A stretch of 27,830 nt of DNA from a virus: positions 1-27,830 of the IMG/VR virus record IMGVR_UViG_3300043099_000752. One strand, given 5' to 3'. Every line of letters starts with the position of its first letter. Position 1 is the first letter of the stretch. Below the pieces are notes generated by a model. It was not told the origin of the DNA. It worked only from the letters and a program-made list of their open reading frames with translations, and searched no databases. The translations under genes and the position numbers were made by a program. Below are positions 8,929 to 16,434 of this stretch, piece by piece.

Positions 8929-9135
8929 ATGGTAGATATTAAAATTAACAATATTGTTGATCCGCCTGTAGATGATCAAGAACAGCCTAAAGTGGTGGTA
9001 ATTCCTTTTGAAAATAGGATACCTTCAAATTGGCAAATTCATCCTACGGACGATGGTATCACAGCTTACAACAATGCTTCTCGTGAGCATTTTTCAGGTA
9101 CAATTGAGGAGTTCAATCTCAGACTGCGAGGCTAA
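8929..9135 (+). CDS. Small hypothetical protein upstream of portal
   Basis: A 68-residue acidic protein starting one base after the preceding stop. The N-terminus is Pro/Asp-rich (VDPPVDDQEQPKVVVIPFENR) broken by charged residues, and the C-terminus reads like a small beta domain (GITAYNNASREHFSGTIEEF). I do not recognise a family. Tight spacing to the portal gene (2 bases) suggests expression with head genes. An overlapping 64-residue frame at 9008 is a shadow. Confidence 0.5.
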   Translation: MVDIKINNIVDPPVDDQEQPKVVVIPFENRIPSNWQIHPTDDGITAYNNASREHFSGTIEEFNLRLRG

Positions 9136-9137
9136 TT

Positions 9138-10718
9138 GTGGCCATTATAAATGCAGCACAAGCTCCTGTAAAAACCGTAGCGGATCCAAATGCCTCTTTT
9201 GAGTCCTTAAAACCGCTCTGGAACAGGAGCAGAGCGGTTTGTAGCGGTGAACGGTATGTAAAAGCATATGATAACTATCTTGATAGACTTTCTTTTACTA
9301 ATTTCTTAATACCATTCTCTCCCAAAATGTCCCAGGAACAGTATGAGTTCTATAAGGCAGAAGCAGAACTTCCTGGGATAACCTCTGAATTTGCTAAAAT
9401 GATTGTAGGTGGGCTTCTTAGAAAGAAGCCCTTACTCGAATTACCCGCATCAGTTCCTGCAGACGCTTATAATTGGATCATGAATGAGTTTGGAAAAGAT
9501 GACTCATCTTTGACAGCTTTTCTTGACTTAGCATTGTGGGAAGAAGTTCAAACAAGCAGAGCATGGATCTTTGTTGATTATCCTAATATTCCTGATGAAA
9601 ATAATCTAAGTGCAGATGATAAACTAAATTACAAACCTTACCCTATACTACAAAAAGCAGAATCAATTATAAATTGGAGAATTAGTGAAAATGAATACGG
9701 TAAATCAATACTTAACAGGGTAATTATTCGTGGTTTTAAAGAAGACTATTCTCAATATGAATTTCATCCTACTTACCGTGATACAGTATGGGTTCATGAA
9801 TTAGATAAAGATGGCTACTATCAAATACGTATTTTTCAAAAGAAGGCTGATACGACTCAACTGCCTGTCGTTGCAGGGCAACAAGTTTTAAGGCCTTCTG
9901 AACATAAAGATATTTTTGATCTTGTTGAGACAAAGACTAATATTCTTTTAGAAGGCGAACGTCTAAGATTTATTCCAGCATGGCCTCTTAATGGTTCTAT
10001 TGATCCAGTAGAACCAATGCTTTCTCAAATTATTGATAAAGAATTAAGCTTGTATAATAAAATAAGCCGAAGAAATCATTTACTTTATGGTGCTTCAACA
10101 TATACTCCGGTCATCATTTCAGACATGTCTGATGATGACTTTGATAAGTTAGTCAATAGCGGTTTAGGCACTTGGTTACGCCTTAGACAAGGCGATGATG
10201 CAAAAGTACTAGAGACTCCTACAGATGCTCTATCTGACATGGAAAAAGCTATTGCCAGCGGCATTGAAGAAATGGCAAAGCTTGGCATTAGAATGCTGAG
10301 CCCTGAAACATCTCAATCAGGCATTGCATTAGAAATTAGAAACGCTGCTCAAACAGCCAGACTTGGTACATTAAATAGCAAGATTAGCTCTATAATGTCT
10401 CAAGTGATTGCGTTTATGATAAGCTGGCGTTATTCGATTGGTATTAAAGCATCAGATGTGAAGTTTAGTTTATCTGATGATTTTAATCCAGTACCTCTTG
10501 GTGCTGATTGGTTGAGACTTGCCACAGAATGGTATCAACAAGGCTTAATTCCTAGATCTATTTGGATTATGTTACTCAAACAAAATGACTTAATGCCGCC
10601 CGATTATGACGATGAAGCTGGTAAACAGGAGATAACAGCTGATATGGAAGCTGTAATGAAGGCTCAAGCACCAAATCGGGTTCTTGAAGGTATTGCAAAT
10701 GGTGATGGAGTAGCTTAA
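9138..10718 (+). CDS. Portal protein (DUF4055-type)
   Basis: A 526-residue protein whose N-terminal third (W-x-RSRAVCSGERYVKAYDNYLDR ... FYKAEAELPGITSEFAKMIVGGLLRKKP) is the signature I know from DUF4055 portal proteins. Portals form the dodecameric ring at one capsid vertex through which DNA is packaged and ejected, and on which the MuF-type minor head protein binds. The later part contains the helical stretch ISRRNHLLYGAS and the SxSGIALEIRNAAQTARLG region expected near the clip/stem. The start is GTG at 9138; no in-frame ATG fits the N-terminal family pattern. It is the first gene of the head module. A strong hairpin lies at 9210-9240 inside its 5' coding region. Confidence 0.88.
   Translation: MAIINAAQAPVKTVADPNASFESLKPLWNRSRAVCSGERYVKAYDNYLDRLSFTNFLIPFSPKMSQEQYEFYKAEAELPGITSEFAKMIVGGLLRKKPLLELPASVPADAYNWIMNEFGKDDSSLTAFLDLALWEEVQTSRAWIFVDYPNIPDENNLSADDKLNYKPYPILQKAESIINWRISENEYGKSILNRVIIRGFKEDYSQYEFHPTYRDTVWVHELDKDGYYQIRIFQKKADTTQLPVVAGQQVLRPSEHKDIFDLVETKTNILLEGERLRFIPAWPLNGSIDPVEPMLSQIIDKELSLYNKISRRNHLLYGASTYTPVIISDMSDDDFDKLVNSGLGTWLRLRQGDDAKVLETPTDALSDMEKAIASGIEEMAKLGIRMLSPETSQSGIALEIRNAAQTARLGTLNSKISSIMSQVIAFMISWRYSIGIKASDVKFSLSDDFNPVPLGADWLRLATEWYQQGLIPRSIWIMLLKQNDLMPPDYDDEAGKQEITADMEAVMKAQAPNRVLEGIANGDGVA
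9210..9240 (+). repeat. 11-bp perfect inverted repeat inside the portal gene
   Basis: AAACCGCTCTG (9210-9220) and CAGAGCGGTTT (9230-9240) are perfect reverse complements around a 9-base loop, inside codons about 25-35 of the portal gene. The T-run after the stem is too short for a convincing intrinsic terminator. It may be an mRNA structure or protein-binding site. Confidence 0.6.
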
Positions 10719-10727
10719 GGAGTAATA

Positions 10728-11294
10728 ATGGCAACTGGTAAAACTAACAACCCAGAAGGTATAAATCAATACACTGGCAAGCCTAAATCTACATTCGAAG
10801 CTGCTAAAACAAGAGTTGGAGGCGCATTTGCAAGTGCAAAAGAAAGAACTAAAGAAAATTGGGAAGCAGTCGATAAAACCGTTAAATATGCTGCGGCCGG
10901 AGCAGCTATAGGCGCGGCAAGCGGTGTTATAGGCAATGCTACTACTCGAATTTTTCTAGATAAGGTAAAAAATACTTCGAATGCAGCAAAACTCTATGGA
11001 GCTGCAGGTGCAATTGCGGGCGGTACATCAGGCGCATCAATTGGTTCTACTCCTAAGGGAAAAGCAATAGGTGCTGCATCTTTAGGTATTCCAACAGCTG
11101 CGATGGGAGCCGGCATTGGAGCTCTTGTATTCAAATCTGCTCAGATGGTTGCTAAGATGAATCCTGCACTCAAAATAGGCATAAATACTGTGGGCGGTGC
11201 CGTTACTGGTGGATATTTAGGTTACAAGATTGACAGAGAGGAAGAAGCTGTTAGAAAAGCGACAGGCCATCAAAGGCAGTTTAAGCAAACTTAA
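10728..11294 (+). CDS. Glycine/alanine-rich membrane-active protein, candidate virion (ejection) protein
   Basis: A 188-residue protein with a polar N-terminal tag ([18 protein letters not shown]), a charged helix (about residues 20-45), then four glycine-zipper-like hydrophobic segments (AAAGAAIGAASGVIG, GAAGAIAGGTSGASIG, LGIPTAAMGAGIGALVF, INTVGGAVTGGYLGYK) and a charged tail. Such segments form pores or membrane hairpins. It sits between the portal and the MuF-polymerase gene, where phages often encode internal proteins ejected with DNA. The N-terminal tag and the RBS-start region (taaggagtaataatggcaac) are nearly identical to those of the next gene. I infer a packaged, membrane-inserting role; a membrane accessory protein or holin-like function is the main alternative. 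Confidence 0.55.
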   Translation: MATGKTNNPEGINQYTGKPKSTFEAAKTRVGGAFASAKERTKENWEAVDKTVKYAAAGAAIGAASGVIGNATTRIFLDKVKNTSNAAKLYGAAGAIAGGTSGASIGSTPKGKAIGAASLGIPTAAMGAGIGALVFKSAQMVAKMNPALKIGINTVGGAVTGGYLGYKIDREEEAVRKATGHQRQFKQT

Positions 11295-11346
11295 ATAAAT
11301 TGTTTAATTTACGCTTACTAGATTATAACCAAATTAAGGAGTAATA

Positions 11347-12036
11347 ATGGCAACCGGAAAAACAAATAATCCAGAAGGTGTAAACCAATACACAAAAGAT
11401 GGTTCTTCGCCTGGATACCGTTATAGTATTGGTGGTTATTTCGCAACTAGAGAAAAACAGCAAAAATTGAATCAGAAAGCTGCTTTTTCAAAGGCGTTTT
11501 CTACGCTTTATAACCGAAACATTGAATCTGATTCTAAAGAGCTTAATAAAACTCGTGATGAGCTTAATCAATTGAATAGAGTAAAAATCAAAAATATTGT
11601 AAATGAGGATTTAATTTCAAATTATAAAGATAAGGAATTAAAATCTTATGTAAAAGATGGGGTAATTATGACAGCGCCCATGTCAGTAATATCGCCTCCT
11701 GCTGCAATTGGTGCAGCAATGACTTTTTTGGCTGCTGATGCAATTCTTAACAAAAACAGTAAAAGAAAAATTAATGAAGCTGAGCGTACCAACAGTGCTT
11801 TGCGAAGAGAAATCGATTCTAGAATTTACGAAAAAACAATTAAACAAGATTCTATCGCTAATAAGATTAATGTTGCAACAAAAGCTAAGGCTAACGAAGA
11901 TGCAATTGTTAAGCAAGCTAGAGACTATGAAAAAGTCAGCGATATTAGATCTTATAGTAAAAATCTAATTAATCAAAGTGGTTCAGATGTTAAACAAACG
12001 GCTGAAAAAATTCGTAAACGCATGTGGGGCGATTAA
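11347..12036 (+). CDS. Coiled-coil protein with shared N-terminal tag, candidate virion protein
   Basis: A 229-residue protein starting with [19 protein letters not shown], almost the same first 17 residues as its upstream neighbour. Two long charged coiled-coil regions (about residues 35-90 and 140-225) flank a hydrophobic segment ([24 protein letters not shown], about residues 105-128). The rest of the protein does not resemble the neighbour, so the tag has been attached to two different bodies. Placed directly before the MuF-polymerase gene, it may be packaged through the tag, or be a partner of the portal/MuF complex. No family was recognised; the gene has its own strong RBS (aaggag). Confidence 0.5.
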   Translation: MATGKTNNPEGVNQYTKDGSSPGYRYSIGGYFATREKQQKLNQKAAFSKAFSTLYNRNIESDSKELNKTRDELNQLNRVKIKNIVNEDLISNYKDKELKSYVKDGVIMTAPMSVISPPAAIGAAMTFLAADAILNKNSKRKINEAERTNSALRREIDSRIYEKTIKQDSIANKINVATKAKANEDAIVKQARDYEKVSDIRSYSKNLINQSGSDVKQTAEKIRKRMWGD

Positions 12037-12050
12037 TTGAAAGCGCGCTA

Positions 12051-12203
12051 ATGCCTTTATCTAAAGGGAAAACTCAAAAATCAATATCTAAAAACATATC
12101 CACTCTTGTGAAAGAAGGAAAACCTCAAAAGCAAGCAGTTGCTATTGCTTTAGATGTTGCAAAAAGAGTTAAAAAGAAAACGTCTGAAAATAAACAAAGT
12201 TAA
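12051..12203 (+). CDS. Small basic phage protein (DUF6496-like)
   Basis: This 50-residue protein reads [19 protein letters not shown] then [20 protein letters not shown] and a Lys-rich tail. The pattern '[33 protein letters not shown]' is a very common small protein in phages and prophages near head genes, often annotated DUF6496. Its function is unknown; it is basic and helical and could bind nucleic acid. It starts 14 bases after the preceding stop and ends just before the GC-rich leader of the polymerase gene. Confidence 0.75.
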   Translation: MPLSKGKTQKSISKNISTLVKEGKPQKQAVAIALDVAKRVKKKTSENKQS

Positions 12204-12325
12204 GCGGGCGCAGGTGCCACGCGAGGGTCAAGATATACCCTGGGGTATACCCTCACGAAAATCGTGACACTCTGGTCCAACCTAGTACCTAGCCGGTACC
12301 TTTCCGCGCACGTACGGAGCAATGG
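12204..12325 (+). ncRNA. GC-rich structured leader before the MuF-polymerase gene
   Basis: About 60% GC by hand count in an AT-rich neighbourhood, with no reading frame. Visible pairings: GAGGGT 12223-12228 with ACCCTC 12249-12254, enclosing ATACC 12235-12239 with GGTAT 12244-12248; CACGA 12254-12258 with TCGTG 12262-12266 (loop AAA); GTACC 12285-12289 with GGTAC 12295-12299, or alternatively GGTGCC 12213-12218 with GGTACC 12295-12300 as an outer stem, flanked by GCGC 12208-12211 with GCGC 12306-12309. TCCG 12303-12306 with CGGA 12315-12318 would hide the RBS (cggag) of ATG 12326. Mutually exclusive stems suggest a switch or processing element. No hammerhead CUGAUGA core is present; class unknown. 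Confidence 0.4.
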
Positions 12326-15300
12326 ATGGCTAACAATGCGAATACAGACATATATGATAGAACCATTGATCGAGCGGCAATGATCCGCTTGTACGAAAAA
12401 AGATTAAATAACAAAGTATCACTTGTAATTGACGGCCACGAAGTAAGAGTGGATAAGCTAATAAGAGAAGCAAGTTTATCTCAAAAAGGCTTTGAAAAAC
12501 TTCGTGAAGCTATTGATCAAGAACTACAAAAAACTTATAGAGAAGCTTATAGCATTTCAAAAAGATCTTTACTAGACTTAGTATCAGATCAGCTCTCTTA
12601 TACCTATCAAACCATAGAAACATCTATGGGTAAGATTTGGAGAGCAGAACGACCTGCCAAAAGAGTTGCTGAAGAAATTGTTTTAGAAAGACCGCTTTTT
12701 AACGATAGAACTTTGTTACAAGGTTGGGGTGGAGTTGGTGAAAGTGAAAGAAAGAGACTAGAAGCAGTAATTAGAAAAGGTATTGCAGATAATAAAACAA
12801 TTGATGAAATTGCTTTAGATGTTCGTAAGAATAATATTCACAGCATTACCAGATCTCAGTCTAGAGCTTTAGTTGTAACAGCAGTTACATCCGTTACTGC
12901 ACAAACAGATCAAGAAGTCTATAAAGCTAACGAAAAAGCTTTACAAGGCTGGCAATATGTAGCTGTTTTAGATTCTAGAACCACTCCTTTATGTGCACAT
13001 CGTGATGGAAATATTTATCCGATAGATGATAGAAAACACTTACCACCTGCGCACTTTCATTGTAGATCTACAACAATACCTGTTTTTAAGAACTGGAATG
13101 ATATCTCTAAATTAGAAGGTGCAGCTCAAGTCCGCAAACGCAATATTGAAAACTTGACTAAAGAACAGATTGTATATTATGACGGTCAGACACCTTTAAG
13201 AGAGTCTTATAATACATGGTTAAGCAGACAATCCAAAGAGATCCAATTAAAACATCTTGGTGATTATCAAAAGGTTGAACTCCTTCGTAGCGGAGAGCTT
13301 ACTGTAGATAGGTTTACAGCACCAGACGGTGCATCTGTTGGAATCAAGGAGCTCAGAGCTTTAAGTGATAGTGGATACACCTTACCAAATGACACTAAAA
13401 AGTTTGCTTTAGCTAAAGAAAAGTTAGATGCATTACAGCTAGGTGCATCAACACCGGATGATTTTATTGGAAATGATGAATTAAAGAAACGCTTAATAGA
13501 TTATTATTTATTACAATCTGGTGAGCTTAATGGAACATTGTCTTTGACCAACTATAGAGGTACTCTATTAAATGTAAAAAGAGGTGTAAAAAATAGAGTT
13601 CTAGCTAGTCCTCCTCGTGAGGACCAACTCAAATTTAACCCTATAACTGGTAGATACGAAGATGTGCGTTTGTATCAACCAAATCCAGCTGTTTTAGCAA
13701 ATAATATTAGACTCATTGATGAAAGTGAAAAACTATTAGATAGAGATAAAGCCTTTATTAAAGATATTGTTGAATCTTTAGCAGATCGTATGAGTATAAA
13801 CGAACGTGCCGTAGTTGCTGATAACTTAAGAATCATTTTTGGCAGATACAGATCTAATAATCAAATTTGGTCTAACTTTAAAGCAGTTGTTCAAGGCCAA
13901 ATCAAGTTTGATGTTATGAACGTTTCTGATTTCGTAGAAACACAGCTGCGAAAAGACTCTGATTTTCTTAAAAAGCTTTTACAAGATAATTACATAGATC
14001 CTGTTTTGGGAAGCACTCAACTGCAAGAATTACATGACGAATTTATTGAAAATATTTTAAAGAAAAACAGATGGGAAGACAAAATAGCCCCTGGAATTGC
14101 TAATGAATTACGCAATGTTTTCGATTACAAAATTCCTTTAATAATTCGAAACAGAGTCTCTGACAGAGATCTACAACAATTTTATTTAAAGTTTGCTCAC
14201 AGGCTAAGCCTTGCTGATAGCCCAGATCGCGATCAATTTGCTGTTGCTTTAGGACGTGATTTATATAATCTTGCTAATATAAATGGTAATAGACGTAAAT
14301 GGTACGAGCTAGGGATGAGTCTTTTAGAGGCTAAGAACGTTAAAAAGTTCTTTGAAATTGAAACTTTTGGTGTTCAAAAAAGAAGAATGAAAAGTATGAT
14401 GAGTGGTGCTTATTTTGGGCCATATTATGATACATTATCTTATAATATTCGAATTGTAGATCCAAGAATACAAGAATACGCTAAATTAGTAAGAAAAGTT
14501 GAATTAGGATTACGTGTTTCTGTAACTGAAGACAAAAATAGATTAGTGTTTAGAGAAGGTTATAAAACGTATTTTATCGATCGTGGTATTTTAGGTTACG
14601 AAGACACTAGAATACCAATAACATCGACTTCTAGTTTCAGTGATTTTCCAGAAGAATTTATTGATAAAGACTTTGTGGAGGCTTTAAATTGGGCAGCTAA
14701 AAGTAAATATAAGATTGATAAAGATTATCTTAATTTTGTAAAAAAGATTTTATATTTTGAGGACGATAAAGGTCAGGCTAAGAAGTATAATGACTTAAAT
14801 GAATATCGTAAATATATGGCTTCTAGAGGTGACTCATATGAACGGATTAAAGCTATGGAGTGGCTTACAGCCGAAAATAAAGCTTTTAGCAACCATCCGT
14901 TTATAGACCATCGGGCTAGAATATATGATCGTGGTTTAATTGGTCCTCAATCAGGTGAAACTTTTAGACCATTTTTAAATACTGAAATTTCACGTAAATT
15001 TAGTGAAGAAGGTTTTTATAATTTGCAAGATCAAATTGGATCTTTTTTAGGTGGACTAAGTGATTACTTTGAAGGTAACTATAACTCATTGACTTTAACT
15101 GGAAGACAAAAAATTGCAGCAAAATGGCGTCCAGAAATGATAAAACTTGGAAATCATATGCTTAAAAGTAAGCCTAATGACATTAGAGCTATTTTAGAAT
15201 CAGAGATTTTTCAAAAAATCGATGGAGAAGATCTTAATAAATTCTTAAGATTAGCTCTAGAAACTGCCAAAATTGATAATTACCTGGAAGGCTCTTATAG

Positions 15301-15570
15301 CAGAAACTCTCTTGCTAGACTTAAAGATTATGATATTTCATTAGCACTCGAGCAAGATGCTTCTTCATCTGGTGCTCAGATTATTGCTTTAACAACTAGA
15401 AATAAACAATTGGCGGAACTGTCAAATGTCATTCCAACCAATCAAAAGAAAAGACTTTACGACGAAATCGCAGCTGCAACTTACAACGATCCTAGATTTA
15501 GACTTTTGAATCAAAAATTAGGACTTTCGGAAAAAGATTTACGAAAAGCTGCTAAAGCTCAAAACATGGT
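12326..15570 (+). CDS. MuF minor head protein fused to virion-type single-subunit RNA polymerase, exon 1
   Basis: Exon 1 encodes residues 1-1081 and two bases of codon 1082 of a 1542-residue protein (join 12326-15570 with 16435-17818). Residues about 140-255 are a MuF/SPP1-gp7 minor head domain: helical part, then VLDSRTTPLCAHRDG and PPAHFHCRST, the conserved Cys/His region. Residues about 260-800 are helical and unassigned. From about 840 it is a T7/N4-type RNA polymerase: DxxGR-like motif D861-HRAR with Ala for the usual Gly, motif A D1011-ASSSGAQ (metal-binding Asp), and the start of motif B, R1073-xxx-K1077. The start is fixed by RBS cggag. Unspliced mRNA stops at 15587-15589 after five intron-encoded residues, giving a protein without motif C. 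Role inferred: packaged with the portal and ejected to transcribe early DNA. Confidence 0.88.
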
Positions 15571-16434
15571 AGAATGTTGCCATGTATAAACACCGTGAAT
15601 TCAGGGAAACCCTTCTTAAAGGGCAATCCTGAGCCAAGCTTAGGTAGGGATACCTTTGAAGGTGCAACGACTAGAACATACCATCTAGACCAGATGATGA
15701 AGTTCGTAGGAATTATGCTAATTCCGAAGCGCGGTGACGTACTATCCTGAAAAGGTGACGACGTAAGATATAGTCTGATCTGTATAGTAATATACATTAG
15801 GAGTTAAAATGGATTACGAAAAGCATTATTTGGCTTTAATTGAAAAACACGGCTTCCAACTAAAGCCATTAAAAAGTTATTATGAGCGTCATCATATTAT
15901 TCCAAAATGTATGGATGGCGGTGACGATTCATCAAACTTAATTTATCTGAACGCGAGATGTCACTTACTTGCTCATTGGTTATTAATGAAAGCTTTCCCA
16001 GAAGTAAAAGGTTTAAAAGTAGCATATGCAACAATGTGCTCTAGAGATGGCGTTAAACTATCACCATTAATGTATCAATTAGCTAAAGAAGCTGTTAGTG
16101 GTGATAACTCATTACTAGCAAGAGCTGTAATTACTCCTTTAGGTGAATTCCCGACTGTTGCGGCTGCGGCAAAAGCACATAAAGTTGTTAAAGCAGTCAT
16201 TTCTAGAAAAGCTGGTAGCAAGAGTATATTACATAAAGGTTATTACTGGAAAGATGAAGTAATTCAAGGTAAAGAGGCAGATGGAAGAAACGCACATCAT
16301 TTACGAAAAGCAGTTTCCACTCCGTTTGGCATATTTGAATCAACGCGTGAAGCCGGTAGAATGCTTGGCATTAATCATTCTACTATCACTAAACGTATTA
16401 AACGTGGTGATCAAGGCTACTCCTATCTTTAATG
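15571..16434 (+). ncRNA. Group I self-splicing intron within RNA polymerase motif B
   Basis: Splice sites: exon 1 ends in U15570 and the intron ends in G16434. P1: exon ACATGGT (15564-15570) pairs with intron GCCATGT (15579-15585), closing with the expected U.G wobble at the cleavage site. P10: exon 2 GACGTTCT (16435-16442) pairs with AGAATGTT (15571-15578), including two G.U. Core: the P-Q segment GGCAATCCTGAGCCAAG (15622-15638), and P7 GACTA (15669-15673) with TAGTC (15771-15775), the latter within the S element AAGATATAGTC (15765-15775). P9-like hairpin TGTAT/ATACA at 15781-15796. Splicing joins GT|G as Val and restores R-x3-K-x7-YG exactly. The core is about 230 nt; an HNH gene fills the rest. 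Subgroup not determined. Confidence 0.93.
15809..16432 (+). CDS. HNH homing endonuclease encoded in the intron
   Basis: A 207-residue protein. Residues 24-59 form the HNH nuclease: YYERHHIIPKCMDGG ... NLIYLNARCHLLAHWLL, with H28-H29, N43 and H52/H56 as likely catalytic and metal-binding residues. Two C-terminal DNA-binding units of NUMOD/IENR type follow: VITPLGEFPTVAAAAKAH...GYYW (about 108-150) and VSTPFGIFESTREAGRMLGI then STITKRIKRG (about 168-200). The enzyme would cut intronless copies of the polymerase gene at motif B to spread the intron. Start ATG 15809 has RBS taggag just after the intron P9 hairpin. Its stop (16430-16432) lies two bases before the 3' splice site and is in frame with exon 2, so no read-through fusion forms. 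Confidence 0.93.
   Translation: MDYEKHYLALIEKHGFQLKPLKSYYERHHIIPKCMDGGDDSSNLIYLNARCHLLAHWLLMKAFPEVKGLKVAYATMCSRDGVKLSPLMYQLAKEAVSGDNSLLARAVITPLGEFPTVAAAAKAHKVVKAVISRKAGSKSILHKGYYWKDEVIQGKEADGRNAHHLRKAVSTPFGIFESTREAGRMLGINHSTITKRIKRGDQGYSYL

Noticed and set aside
12204-12325. Hammerhead ribozyme
   Set aside because: No CUGAUGA or matching GAAA-NUH core in the correct stem order.
15552-15797. 81-residue minus-strand frame over the intron core
   Set aside because: It overlaps the conserved group I core on the + strand, with no RBS or recognisable protein pattern.
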